Positions 39,741-52,855 of a DNA stretch of 64,000 nt are shown piece by piece. The translations under genes were made by a program, and so were the position numbers. Origin of the DNA: Saururus chinensis (lineage: Eukaryota > Streptophyta > Magnoliopsida > Piperales > Saururaceae); assembly GCA_035235625.1 (NCBI GenBank), contig CP141140.1, positions 52,447,351-52,511,350 of the forward strand, given 5' to 3'. The notes under the pieces were generated by a model. It did not search any database. It had not been told where the DNA came from and saw nothing but the letters and a program-made list of their open reading frames with translations. Each line of letters starts with the position of its first letter. The first letter of the stretch is position 1.

Positions 39741-40666
39741 GCATTTTTCCCCTAGTTGATAATGTGGTTGTGGGTATGGGTGTACTAGTATTTGGGCCCG
39801 CTATAGATGCAATAGCACTAAGTGTGTTCCCTAAAGATGCACTTGAGGCTGCCTACTTAGACGCACTAGCACAAGAAGACCCCGACCCTGATGCCATTGT
39901 ATATACACCTGTAAAAACTGTTACAAGATAAAAATGATCAATCAAACAATTATTTAAAAACACAACTGATAATACACCCTCCAATTTTTTTTGGCACAAA
40001 CTAATTACAAGTTTAGTAATTACCTAATATAAACAGTAAATAAATGCCGGCCAAAATGAATCAATAGTGAAATTGAATTGGCAGTTTTACTGTTTGTAAA
40101 TTTAGATGACCAAAATGAATCAACTGTCAACACTGCAAAAAAATAACACCATTTTTACTGTTTGTAATTTTAGATGATAGGAAAACTGTACAAGTCGATC
40201 GGTTTGTATAGTATACTTGTAAATCAATAAATGTCATTCGGCACTCGCAATCGGCACTCGGCAAGGAAGATGGCCGAAGGCAATTCCAATCTTCCGACTT
40301 CCACTTGCTCAGATAGAGCTAGACCGACAGAGAGAAAAAAGCTGCACAAAAGGCCGACGGCGAACGACGAAAGAAGGTAGGCGGAGAAGTGTGGCTGTAA
40401 GGGAGAAAAAAGCATCCCGGTGAGGTAGATGTGAAAAAAAACAATAAATGAGGCAGAGAATGGATGAGAAGATAAATGAGGGCTTTTTATCGGAAATGGG
40501 TTTTCAACGGAGAGATATCTTCGCCGGAGACGGATTTTAGCCAGAGAGGAAGCCGCTACCCAAATTTCCCCACCGGCCGCGACTGTGAGATTCAATCGGC
40601 TGTGGAACCGCGCTATGAACGGAATCAACTATGAGATCACCGGACGGCTAGAGAAGAAGAGATCGC

Positions 40667-42838
40667 CTCTATCAATGGGAAGTGTTTTTAATGCTCCGCG
40701 ATGAGTATGAGCCAAGCATAAGGAACGCCTACGAGGCGTTGATTTTTAAGATCGACGGCGTACACTGTCACAACCTATGATTTAAAAAAATATATAAAGA
40801 GTTAAAAAGTAAAATTCGTGCTTGCTCGGGTCGCAACCATACACGTATAATCATAAACGTAACATGAGATATTTTATTCCCCAGGAAATATACTGTCTGT
40901 GTACAAACACATAAGTAAAGATATAAACAAGTCTTCTCAAGCCAAAAATATAAAAATATACTTAGAAAACTATTGGTGTGTTCGTAGACTCTGTGGTCAC
41001 CAGTTAGAGCTCCCAAAAAGTATCTTTTACTGCTTTCTTCTACACCCGTCTATTCCACACTGGGCCCTGCAAGGCCTGGGGGGTGGTGAGTATTTTAAAC
41101 TACTCAGTAGGGGTACTTATCCTATTAGACATAAATATAACACTTGGTAGTTTGTAAATTACAAGGTAAATAGACAATACTTTTTTAAAAAGTTGTAAGG
41201 GTGTGCCTCTCACCCAAAAACTTCCCTAGGGCTTCTTCCTATGTATCGAAGATGCTCCTAGGGTTTATATTACTATTAAATAATTTGCTACGGGTACAAA
41301 GCAGCGACCTCTTACTCCTCTACAGATTTTTCATAACACACTCCGTGCTTGTAGAGGGAAGAGTCACCCGTGCTCATGGGGCGCCGGGATCTAGAGAGCA
41401 GAGAGTTTTCCCATGATACTCTCTACCCTAGCAGGCGTAGCCTTGATAGTTGCCCTTTGTTAGGGGCGAATCAGGGATCTTGCCCTTCATTAGGGGCTCA
41501 CCAGGCTAATGTGCATACCGTGTATCCGATTCCAAACCGGATTTCCCTGTGTATTCTCAATTATAGAACTCTATCGGTACGTCTACCAATTTGAGTTCCA
41601 AACAATTAAACCTCTTATATACCTGACTAAAACAGGAATTTCCTTCTCTTTTTCTTCTTCTATGAAGATCAATCTTTCTAGCCTCGCCTTTACAAGTCAT
41701 GGTCGTGTTACTGACAACAATTATAAAGATAGGGTTAGTCGCTCGTTCCAACGAGACAGTTACCCCTTCTTTAGCTCATCTCAGTAACTCGGTGGTCATG
41801 ATTGTACGTATTTTCTAAAATCATTTTGATAGAGCAACATTTTCATGAAAACTGTCTTTCAATCTTACCATACTTTAAAATAATGGCAAAGCTAGATTTT
41901 CTTTACATCACATATAACAGAAAGCATAATTCCTAATTAAATTCAAAAGATAAACAATCAAGTATACGAGGCAATTATAAAACATACATGGAAAGTAACT
42001 AAAATTATTCATATAAACTTTTAAAGACAACCAATGTAAGTATTTAAGTCATAAAAGAGGATAAAAGCCCCTACCTCATTTTTTGTGCAAGAAAATAAAT
42101 GATACTCCGAGTAGTCCGAAATTAAATAGCAGATTTTAGGGCTATAGAGATCTCAAAATAGAAAAATAACTCCGCCATGACGTTCAGCACGCTCAATTTT
42201 GGTAAAAACGCCTCTTAAACGACGTAAATCAGACTTAAAACGAAGAAGAAACGAAGAAAAAAAGTTTTGAAATGAACTGAGGCAAAACTAGCAGCTATTT
42301 ATAATAAAAAGTCAGTGACGTGCCGTTCCTGATGCGCGTCAGCATTTTGACGTGTGCATCTGACGCGCATCAAATTTCTGACGCATTTTTAAAAAAAAAA
42401 AACTTAAAAGTCTAATATCTTTTTATCCTGATATCGGAATTACGCGTTCTTTATACCGATGGACTTATATTAACGAGCCCTTTGATACTAAACCAAAATT
42501 TGATAGGTTCTCCCACTTTTTTAAATTGGGTCTTACCTACATAACATATTTTCCGAGGTCATAATCTTTCATCCCGACCTCCATTTCGCGTGTTCTTAGG
42601 TTTGTTATGCTCGTCTCACTAAGCTCTATTTAATATACTTCACATATAAAAATTATAAAAAAAGTACTTAAAAACTTATGGATGTTACATACATAGTGGT
42701 GCACATTAGCGCTAGTAATGCTTACACTAATGTGCGCCACCGTGTGCGCCATCGATCATGAAAATCAACGCCTCGCAGGCATTCCTTACACTCGACTCAC
42801 AATGAGCACGGAGCATTAAAAATGCTTCCCTATCAATG
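40667..42838. mobile_element. Foldback (long inverted repeat) element, split by an LTR
   Basis: The plus strand at 40667-40765 (TATCAATGGGAAGTG, AATGCTCCG, GGCGTTGATTTT, GATCGACGGCGTACAC) matches the reverse complement of 42742-42838 with few changes. Between the arms lies another short palindrome, GTGGTGCACATTAGCGC to GCGCCAC at 42695-42743. The centre is separated from the left arm by the LTR at 40766-42689. A related foldback lies at 52715-52855. No transposase is encoded. Confidence 0.75.
40766..42689 (-). mobile_element. Solo LTR, family C (about 1.9 kb)
   Basis: The plus strand runs from TGTCACAACC to GGATGTTACA. The flanks are TACAC (40761-40765) and TACAT (42690-42694), a 5-bp duplication with one mismatch. 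A TATAAATAG on the minus strand near 42300 gives the orientation. It inserted in the foldback element beside its central palindrome. It shares a CGCGCATC/GCATCTGACG tract with the degraded LTR at 3093. Confidence 0.78.
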
Positions 42839-43143
42839 GCAGCAGTGCCCCAACTTTTCGCTGGCCGCCAAGCTCCAGATTGCCAGTCACCATTGTACAC
42901 AAATTTAATGGAAGATGAATAGTAACTATGTTCATTGTTCGCCCAAGCCCGACGCTTCGACTCGACCAAATTTAAAAAAAAAAAAACAGACCAAAATGCC
43001 AAGTTTGCGGTTTAACCGACCGGGTCACACTGACCCAGCCGGGTTAACCCAACCCGAATTTTCACTCAAACTGGCCCATTTTTAACATGTGGTCCGGTTG
43101 AACCCAATTGGACCGGCCGGTCAGGTCCAGTTTTTAAAACACA

Positions 43144-44002
43144 CATAAACAACATCAAAAATCTCAATTGTAGGCTTTTCTGTGCAACCAATTTACATTG
43201 TCGACATGTTGATGCATTATAGAACCTTCGGCATGGTGAGATCATGTTGATAATTCAAATATCAGCTTTCAACAATTCATGTTAAAGATTTAAATAGGCC
43301 TAAGTTTCCAAATTGTCAGGGGGAGAGAGAGAACTTATAAGGTCAACCAGCTCACGCATACTTCCGTAAAGTTGATGTTTTGTAGGTTTGTTTTCACGAG
43401 AGGGGTATGGTAGCAAGTGGGATAGTGCCAAATTATGAGGGTAGGCTCCACGTGAAGTTTGTGCCCATTTTAATAAGTGGGATCCACTCATTAAAGTTGG
43501 TCAATTTTTTAATACCAAACCAATGACTAAAAATTAATAAGGCTAAATAAGTAAGACTTACAAATTTGAATAACCCCAAATTTGGTTAACCCTCATTATT
43601 AAAAGGGATATTTAAATTATAGTTAGTTGCATAGTTTTTTGTGACCTCTATAGGCTTAAATTTAAAAATGTAATCTGAAGGGTTTATTTAAAAGTGAGAT
43701 TGAATGATGTGATGAAAGGGCCCACACATGGAAATAGGCTCAAAATTTGCAACCCCTATTTTTCATGGTGATCTTTTAGTTACCCATGTCTTGCCCTCTA
43801 CAAATATTGACATGCAAGGTTAACAACAAGACATTTAGAAATTCAATCTTATGACCATATGGTAGTAAAGTTAACCCACAAATAAGCCCCATGTCAATAC
43901 ATAATTTGACAAGAAAGACAATAGGATAAAATTCCACAACAATGTTTACAACACAAGCAACAACCACCACCAGCTAGAGGCAGATTACAAATTTTGAGAA
44001 GA
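43144..44002. other. Intergenic, no gene recognised
   Basis: AT-rich sequence between two hAT elements, with no coding or element signal. Confidence 0.45.
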
Positions 44003-44010
44003 GTTTTTCA

Positions 44011-44512
44011 GTGTTTTAAAAACCGGCCTGGTCATTGACCCGGAATGGTTGCTGGACCAAGTCAATTGGTTCAACTGGGGTTGACCCAATTTTACTACAT
44101 ATTATATTAAATATAATACTATATACACAAAATTATTATGGTGTAGTAGGTAGTGTGGTTGAAAGGTTGCAATGCCACGAGTTTGAATCCCGCCCCTATT
44201 ATTTTAGAGTTTTCATTCTTTATAGTTAATAAATATACATTAAATATAATAATTATATTAAATGTTTAAACCAAAATAGTTGTACCCTGGGGGTTAGGTA
44301 TTATTAGTCCATTTAACAATGCGGGAGTTTGAATCCTCCCTCAAACATAATTTTTTTTAAAACCGGACCAACCTAAGTCAACGGGTTGACGGTTCAATTA
44401 GCTGAGTCATCATGACCTAGTGAACTGGATGAACTAGCCTCGTTTATTAACAGGGTTCAAATAAACCAAGTCGAGTCTTACTGGTCGGTTCAGTCTGGAT
44501 TTTAAAACAGTA
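44011..44512. mobile_element. Non-autonomous hAT element of about 500 bp
   Basis: The left end is GTGTTTTAAAAACCGGCC and the right end in reverse complement is TACTGTTTTAAAATCCAG, the same end type as the hAT at 36737-43143. Near-perfect 8-bp flanks are GTTTTTCA (44003-44010) and GGTTTTCA (44513-44520). Inside are two GAGTTTGAATCC-type blocks resembling tRNA-derived B boxes (near 44180 and 44327), but no complete tRNA. Confidence 0.65.
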
Positions 44513-44520
44513 GGTTTTCA

Positions 44521-45075
44521 TGCTCTCCTCTGACTATAAGTCAAACATAAAAATACATAAAAACCCTTAATATTTGAGATCAAAGGGACACACACTAACT
44601 CACATTACAAGGCACACACGGGCTCACTTTAGCGATAATACCACTAACGCTAATATATAGTAGCGTATGTGATGAAAGGTTCCTATTGCCAAAGTGGATC
44701 ATTAAATACATTTCCCAGATTTTAAGGAAGCCTGCCTTTGTTTTTTTTTGGTTGGGTAATCCTTCTGGTATTTATGAAGCAAAACCCTAACCTGCCCCAC
44801 TTTATGAGCAGCTTTTAACAAAGAAGGTATTAAAACACATGGTATTCGCCATGGAGGTCAAGGAGAAGATGCTAAAAATGATCCAAAAAACATGACGGGT
44901 AGGCCTTGGAGGAAATTTAACAAGAAACACTTCGTTTGATTTCGGTACACATCACAAATTATTTTCCTCCATAGGGGGGCTCTCTAAGCTACATCATGTG
45001 ATGGAATGGTAGGAGCTACAAAACTCGCATATATAAATGTTGCCACATGCAAAATAATTTTACAGAAAACAGATC
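44521..45075. other. 3' flank of the fucosyltransferase gene
   Basis: No gene recognised. It contains the presumed 3' untranslated region of the minus-strand gene ending at 45076. No polyadenylation signal can be assigned with confidence. Confidence 0.45.
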
Positions 45076-48000
45076 CTACCAATTGTCGACATTCACAACC
45101 TTAAGACCCCAACTCATGTCCTCACAATGCTGTATATGAGGAACAAGAGCCCCTGTATCGGTGCCTGTCTTAGCCTTGCAGTCATAAAATGGTGGTGCAT
45201 GAAAACAAGGTTCCATAGACATGGCTCTGCGACAAGGGGGATCAGGAGCTGTTCGGTTCTCAGGCTTGAACAGAATCCATGGCTTCAAGCCTCCAAGACC
45301 CTGTGCCACATATCCAAAAGTAGACCACGAGCTAGTAACCAACACATCAGTTAAGCTGAGAAGGTACATTTCGGCCCAGGCCTTCATGTTATGCATCTGC
45401 TTCTCCGTCTGCTGATAACCCTCATGGCTGGGTTGAAATACACTAATAATCTCACCGCTGACAGTGGGTTGCTCCCAGTACATGTTTCTTATTTTTTCAT
45501 AATACCCAGAGCTTAAAGATGTCAAAAGCACAGCTTTTTTTCTATAAGAATCAGAGACTGAAGCTGTTTCATTACGAGTAACTTCAGGAAGCACCTTCTG
45601 GTTCAAAGAACATGCTAGAATCTGATCTAATACATATTGAAATGGACCAGGTTCCTCTTCAAAGACCCGGATCTGTATACCTACCTTCTCATCTGCATCA
45701 GCCAAATAAGCTTTATAGTATCTGCTAATCAAGCCCCAGACAGAATTAGATGGATGGAAAAGATATCGACCCAGATGGTGGAAAACTGTATCTTTTTCAG
45801 GGAAGAGTTGGGTTAATTCCAGCTCATATGGTGGAATCAAAAACAGTGATGGGGCAAAATAGTTGTCTGATCGTAATATCAACCATGGAATTTGTTTGAG
45901 TTGCAGTTGATCCTGCTCACAGAAGAAAAGCTTATCATGGTCATCATAATCATGAGCTAGATGCAGATAAGTAAACATCGGAAGTGATTTAGCTGAGTTA
46001 TGAATAACGCTATCACTGATAATATTTTGTTTCAGCATATTCCCATAACTCTTAGGAGAAGTTTTATCAAATGAGCTGAACTGATTAATGAGAGGGAAGT
46101 CCAAGGGAAGCAGCCATGAGGTATCTGGAAAGGGCTCACAAAAGAGATCAGACATGTCCACCCCCTTATCAATGAGCAAAACTCGGTCCGTAAGAAGAGC
46201 ATACAGGAATGTTGATGCAAGAGTAAGAATCCGGTTGCCTAAGCCACTATATGAGATCCATACAACATAGGAGCAGTCTTGAGTTCCATTATTGTGCCCA
46301 GATTGAAGCTGATCTACAGTTCTATTGTAGCGCTGTGTATGTGGCCCACATTTTCTATAGAGTGCTTCATATTTCCGCAGCCTTTCTATCAGATAAGGTG
46401 AGGGATTATGAGGAGATGCTTTACGAAATGAGCTAATCTGGTATCTGCTACGGCAAGAGCTTTCTTCTAAACCAGAAGCAAGTAAGCCACCCAACAATTT
46501 GTCCCTTGTTGTCATGTCAGTCAAATCAGACAAACCACTCCGTCCATTATCTGATAATCGAGAAACAATATCGGCAATGACTAACAGAACAATCCATAAC
46601 AAATCAAAGGATAAGTAGAAACAGTTGTATGCTTATATGACTAGCAACAGCTGGGTACGATTAAAGTATCAGTGAGAATTCTAGAATAAGTAGCAGTTGT
46701 AGATGTTGCCCCAAATATTATGACGAGAAGACATTTATGAATAAAAAAACAGATTGTTAGGCACAGAAGATAATTCTGCTCCTCTTCGCTCCACAGGGAT
46801 GAACAGCAGCTTTAAATTTTTAATGTATGAAAATGAACCTTACAAACCCATTCTTCAACAACTATTTTGTGGACGCATCTCTCACACACAAGTTTGTATA
46901 TGTATCCTCGATTTATTGACTGAGATCTAAAAAGGCAAAATAATATCATCATATTCATGATAAGCTTGGTCAAGGAGACAACACTGCTTGGCAAACACCA
47001 AACTGCACATGATCGCTTCTACCAAATACAGCTGCTAAAACTTTGAGCTTCTTTGGGTAAAGATTTAACTGTTGGGAGTATACACTTGTTGAATAAATTG
47101 ATTGTTGTGAGACGGTTCCACCAAATTGGATCTGTTTTTTAATAGTGCATAAAAAAGAGCCCGATTTTGAACAATCATGAAAAAGACTAAAGGAGGCTGC
47201 AATCCAAAATGATATGAAGTTTATAGACCAAAGGGAATAAAGCCTTTTTCCAAAAGTAGGCCCCCTGAGGCCAAAACCGTGACTCTCATAAATTATAAAG
47301 TGTGAGCAATTTGCAGGTGAAACTCCCTTCTATACAAAAACAAGATTAAATATGTAGAGGAAAAGCTAAAATGATAAGGACTTCCAATTGAGAGCACACT
47401 TTCTTCTCTACATATTACAGAGGCATTAATAAGAATAATTCTTCAGGAGACCACCTCTGTCCTATCTTTAAGAAAGGCAACAGACATAAAAATCATATCC
47501 TGAAAGAAAAGAGAAGAATTGACTTCCATCTAATGACATTAACAGATTGTACGAATATACTTCTGAAATTTTTCAGCTTACATTACAACAGAGAGTGAAG
47601 TGTAACTAAGCTTATTCTTGTCTTCAGCTGAGAGTAAAGGCTACAAACACTTTTTACTTTCAACAAACATCGAGATGGTCAGTAATCTTAAACAATTAGT
47701 CTATTAGTGACCAAGTTTGAAGAAACCCACTTAGGTTCTAGATACATGTATAATTTATACACAAAGCATAGTTGGAGGCCATCTACCACTTATAATTTCC
47801 ATTAGATCAACCAGTAAAAAGCCTAAATCATATTTTTCTTTCACCATAGTCCTTGCCAAATACTGCAAAGCACGAAGCTTAATTGTTGAGCCTCAAAATT
47901 ACATTGAAGATATCAAACCTCTGCTCACCGTGGTGGATTGTAAGCATCAGTACCGTAAATATACTGTTAGTCAAAACCCGCACACTTGATTTTTTATTTT

Positions 48001-48670
48001 ATTTTAACATCTAAAAGTAGAGAAGGAATCAGCAGACAAGAGTGAAGCGTTCATAAGAATTGACTAAGACAAGAAAAGATCTTAAAAAGAAGAGGCATTC
48101 ATTTCGGCATGCTTCTAATACTTGAAGAAAACAAAAAACTAGTATCAGCAGAGTACAGAAATGAAAATGCAAAGCAGATCTCAGAAGAAAAAACCCTTTT
48201 TAACAAAGTAATGACTAATGAGGATAGTAGTATTTGCTAATTTCGAAATGAAAATGCTGACCCTTTCTATTCTCCTCTTCAGATTCCCTCAATTGCGCAG
48301 TACCACGAATTCCATCTGATCAAGGCATTATACAACGAATAACATCAAAGAAAAAATAACCCATCAAAGAAACAAAGAAAATAAATCCAAAAATCCACTA
48401 AACGAGAATGCAGTTGAGCACCAATAAAACACCTTCGTCGGCTTTAACTTGATATTGCAGGATGTGGGCAGCTGCGTGAGCGCCGTTCGACGGCGAGCCT
48501 CGGTAGTACAAGAAGAGAATCGGCAGGAGCATCAAAGAGGCAGCCGCGAAGCCCATCAACCGGAGGGAGCTAGTGCCGGATTTCCGGTCGGAGGAGGCTC
48601 GAAGCGCACCGTCATTGTCAGCTTGGCCCGAGGGAGACAGCTGCCTCCTGATCCTCATCATATCCATCAA
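45076..48670 (-). CDS. Xyloglucan-type alpha-1,2-fucosyltransferase (GT37)
   Basis: Two exons: 48670-48433 and 46550-45076, with donor GAAG|GTGTTT, acceptor TATCAG|ATAATG and a 1.88-kb intron. They join in phase (E-D) to give 570 residues, normal for plant GT37. Exon 1 encodes a cytosolic tail with RIRR and a Golgi signal-anchor helix (about 37-56, MGFAAASLMLLPILFLYY). The catalytic domain has WISYSGLGNRILTLASTF (about 177-194), the nucleotide-binding GIQIRVFEEEPGP (about 370-382) and TSSWSTFGYVAQGLGG (about 485-500), the conserved GT37 blocks. The family transfers fucose from GDP-fucose to galactose of xyloglucan or arabinogalactan side chains in the Golgi. Which acceptor is used cannot be read from the sequence. 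An ATG at 46602 lies inside the intron and is not the start. Confidence 0.92.
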
Positions 48671-51600
48671 ATCTGCGTAGCGTAGGCCTTCTCCATTTCG
48701 CCACTACCCTCAGACAGTGCAGTGCCTTCTGGACTGCAAGTATGGCCCCTGCTCGAAGCCGGGATCTAGCTCTCCCCTCCAGTCATCTATCTCAACACTA
48801 TCCTTGATCCAGGCTCACATAATTGCCTACAAGATTTTGTTTCTAATTATAATTTTAAAATTTTTAATACTCATCTAGTTTTGTTAACGAGGGATTTATT
48901 ATTCGGCAATCGGCAGTATGTCAATGTTGCCTGAATTATTATCGGACAAAACGTCTTTTCCCCATTTTACTGTATATCGATCATGTGATGTAGGGAGGCA
49001 GAATTATTTTTCCCCCTGTGCCACGAGATTTATTTACATCGTGGGGTAGAGATCCGTCCGGGTGCGCCGTCCAACTTGACTATTTCCCAACTCTTTTAAC
49101 TTAGGAAGTTGCCCTTTTTATTTATGAGTCTAGGTATTATGGCCTACAGTTTATACGCTATTATATGAGTTGGGCATTGTGGGCAGTCAGATTTCTATTT
49201 GAGGATACATGTTACTCAGAGTAATATGTACCATTAAATCTTGATCCAATAATTTTATGATACTTAGGTCTCACACAATTGTGTATAATTAGGGCTCATA
49301 TTCAAGTTCCCCTTTGGAACTTCTTGGCTCCACCCCTGGTTATTGTACCTGTGAAGCTGGAGCTTTTGATGAGCGAATGATTATTCTATGCTTTTGTAGA
49401 GATTCGGTGGGAATGTACTAAAATGGGGCACACGCTTGAATTTGATCTCAACTCCGCAATCTGTTGCTCTCTTGAGAAGGTCAGTTCAAAGATCTCCACC
49501 AAGAGACTGCATCATGGAGGGCAATCCGCGACATCATCCTCACTTCCACAGATTGGTACAATAGGTCGGTTTGAGAAATATGGATTTGTATATTTAGGGA
49601 ATGAGTCAAATTATATTTACCTATTCAGGTATATTTATTTTCCTCCTATTTATTAAATATATACTCCTTTTGTTTGATATTAAAAGTTACATTTAATTTT
49701 TTTAAATTAATTTATTTATAAAATCTAAATGTAATTATTAATGTAGAATGAGGGAATATAAATTATTCAATGGTAAGCTCACTTATCTTGTATTATTATG
49801 ATAGAACATAATGAATTAAGTTTCTTTCTTGGTATCAATTTAGTATGAGGTTATACTAGCATTGACTATTATATATTCAACATAGGAAGGAAATCTCTCA
49901 CATAGATATTGTGCCCATTTGTCTACTTTACGAGGTCACAATATATATATGGATTGTCTTATGCCACAAGCGCATATATGTAGGTGGAAAGATAGAAGCT
50001 AGAGACAATGGAGGATCCAAGATTTTCAAAGAGGGTGGTAAAAAATAATTAAGTTTGAAATAAATTTTTTTGTGACTATAAAATGATATTAGATTAGAAT
50101 TTATTTTATTTTGATTAAAGAAGCATATCAAATTTGACAAATTAGAATTCAAGGTTTGATTCTAAAATACTTTCTATTTTCAAAGAGAGGAGGAAGACAT
50201 ATGACCACATATCAAAAGAGGAATACCTGAATAGGAGCTCAATTTCATGCCAAGAGTTTTAAGGGACGAGCTAGGGTAGACTATGTGAGGGCAAAAGACC
50301 TAATAGTAGGACACTTTGGATGGCGAGTCTCCCAGTTTCAATTTTTTTTTCTCATTATTTTATTAGGGCGGGTTTCATCTTTTAACCACTTTAGTCGATC
50401 ACTTTAGTTAGGTTAGGTTTAACCAATTTATTTAAATTAGGTAGAAATTTAATATTTGTTTTAACCACAGTGAATTAGATTCTACTTAAAGAGCAAAAGG
50501 GGTTAAGTCCATTGTGGTTTGGATTATTTCCAAGAGGTTAAGTCCATTGTGAGTGGTCATTGAACTTTGGGATGAGAATTTTCTTAACCCAACTAAACAG
50601 TGAATAGGAAGATGGTTTCAAAAAAGTTAAAAAGTCAAGGTACTCATTTTACCACCTACCTTACATTGTAGATCCCCCACTGGTTAGAAAAAGTTGATAA
50701 GAGGGCAATATTGACAAAATGTGGCATGCTGTGAACAAACAATTGAAGCAGGGGTGATTACTCCTTGAAGTGAAAGCTACTTCTTGATGTAGATTGCTTT
50801 GATTAGACATCCTTTACTTCTTTGGATTGACAACTAATTTCCTTTGTGTTAGTCGTGATTACTTCTATTTCAATTGTTTGTTCAGGTGTTTCACATTTTC
50901 CATTGAAAGGAGACATATAGCAGTACTTGTACAAATAATTTATAAAATAAATGTCATATTTTGTCATAATTCATTTACCTAGAAAATTCAATCAACTAAT
51001 TAGCTAAAGATAGAATATGAAGAATTTGAGAGATTCAATGAGAGTGGTGTGTAAAAAAATCTCCTCCCCTCTCCCTTTTACCCGTGTGAATTGTATACTC
51101 CGCAAATGCAAAAAACTCCAATCATATTATAATTGTTGGGGGCATGCACAGCCTCCAATGGCTAGAAACCAACGAGGCTCAGGTTGTACCCTGTTCGACG
51201 CCAGGCCACAATAGGCCCATGGGCCTCAAATCTGTGCTTGACATGGGTTGGGCCTCGTATGAGCTTTATCCAATTCCGAGTTGGCATGAGTTCGGAATGG
51301 ATGCTCCTTGCTTGTTATTTTCTTCCTCCCTCTTTCTCTGCAATTCTCTTCTTTTATTTTGGACAACAACTATTTTCCTTCTGTAAGCTTCAATTCCGTC
51401 CTTATTTTCTTGCTTTCTATTTATTCTCCTTTCCTTTTTTCTTTCTTCTTCCTTGATGCACAATCATTTCCTTTTATTCCTCTATTCCTTCCATTCCGAA
51501 CCATGCTGCAATTTTTGGTGTGTTGGTTGCTTCCTTTTGCTGAATTCTTTCTCCGTATTTAGATGGACATTGTCTTCATTCATTATTCTCTCCTTTTATT

Positions 51601-52714
51601 GTCCATATGCTACTAAAGTGACAAGCTTTCCTTTTATAAGCTTCTTTCCGAACTTTGTTTCTCTGCTGCTATTTTTTTCCTGGATGCTCCTTGCTATATT
51701 TCTCTCTTCATTTAAAAACTTGCTGGCTCCCTATATTTAGCTTCACACTTCCCTTCTTAGTCACCTCACCGGCTAAACCAACCATGCAATTGTCACCGTC
51801 ATGGAGCAACAACAAAAACTTATCACCATCAAGGACAATGATAACATCTTTCTTTGTATCAAAAGAAATTGATTCCTTTGTGTTAGAGTCAAGCTTATCA
51901 TCAATAGAACTTTCTTATATCAAACTGCCTAGATCCGATTGTCATCTTCCTGACTGCTTTTGGCTTCACCTGGGCTTTCTGCCAATTCCATTATACATGC
52001 TCTTTCATCTTGAGAAACTTTGAGAGAACTTTGCATAAAAATTCATCCCTAACGCTCCAATGTAGCAATTTCATCAATTAAGCTCATCAAACCCTATAAA
52101 ATAGAATTAAACTCTAACAAGCCAATATTAATATAAAATCAACCATACAATGCTTAAAACTAGAGCGCATAAATAGTTATATTACGTGCATATCACATAC
52201 ATTAGCGCATGTTAGCATAAATCATACTTATGCGAGGCAGAGGTGACTGAGACAAAATGGGACATAAGATGGTTTAGCCCTTAAAACCCTCATGTGAATC
52301 ACTTTCAAAGACCAAACAAAATAGAACCCATGAAAGTGGTTCAAATTTCTTATTGTTCTTAATTTGTCAATGATGAAATACTCATAACCTTTCATTTCCT
52401 CCTTGATGAAGATGATAAAATCATTGTTTGGTGCTTGTTTCCTCATTCTTAGTGATAAAATTACATAAAAATAAAAAAATTATTTGCACATGTGTGAGTT
52501 ACCATGCTCGTGCTACATAGCATGTCAGAATATTACTTTAGTATTTAATATCCCTCTCATACAAAATAGTAATTATTTACTAAAATAATAATATCTTATA
52601 ATTTCTTAAAGAATATTCCTTTCAAAAAATTAATTACATACATGTTCCATACAAAAAATGTGAATCCTATTCTAATCCGACAACATATATAATTCATGGG
52701 AATACGTGAAGTCC
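48671..52714. other. Intergenic, no gene recognised
   Basis: The first few hundred bases are the presumed promoter of the minus-strand fucosyltransferase. Beyond that the sequence is AT-rich. T-rich open frames near 51000-52000 encode low-complexity Phe/Leu/Ser-rich strings on one strand and Lys/Arg/Glu-rich ones on the other, typical of pyrimidine-rich DNA rather than genes. Confidence 0.5.
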
Positions 52715-52855
52715 AGCCTAAGGAATGCACGTGAAATATTAATTTTCAAGATTGATAGTATACACGTTAGTACATGTTAGTGTAAATGATACTTATGCTA
52801 ATATGCCCTATCAATCTCGAAAATAAATATTTCACATAAGTTCCTTACGCTTAAC
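52715..52855. mobile_element. Small foldback element related to 40667-42838
   Basis: AAGGAATGCACGTGAAATAT and TTTTCAAGATTGATAG (left) pair with CTATCAATCTCGAAAATAAA and ATTTCACATAAGTTCCTTA (right) as an imperfect hairpin. The loop reads ACATGTTAGTGTAAATGATA. The arm and loop words resemble those of the split foldback element, so this is likely a shorter, diverged member. Confidence 0.55.

Larger units (their letters stand above)
36737..43143 (-). mobile_element. Decayed autonomous hAT element with nested insertions
   Basis: The left end reads CAATGTTTTAAAACCTAG; the right end in reverse complement reads GTGTTTTAAAAACTGGACC. The shared TGTTTTAAAA is typical of a plant hAT group. Both ends are followed by GACC/CCGG-rich subterminal DNA. 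It encloses a hAT transposase relic on the minus strand and a foldback element split by an LTR. I could not find a convincing 8-bp duplication, so the boundaries are approximate. Confidence 0.6.

Noticed and set aside
44140..44200. Possible tRNA gene
   Set aside because: Only a B-box-like word and a weak A-box are present. No cloverleaf with an anticodon stem could be drawn.
46551..46602. ATG at 46602 as the fucosyltransferase start
   Set aside because: It lies in the intron. Using the acceptor at 46550 joins in phase to an upstream exon that supplies the membrane anchor expected of the family.
51144..52023. Several Phe/Leu/Ser-rich open frames suggesting membrane proteins
   Set aside because: Three overlapping frames are open together in a pyrimidine-rich tract. 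There are no family motifs, splice signals or codon consistency.
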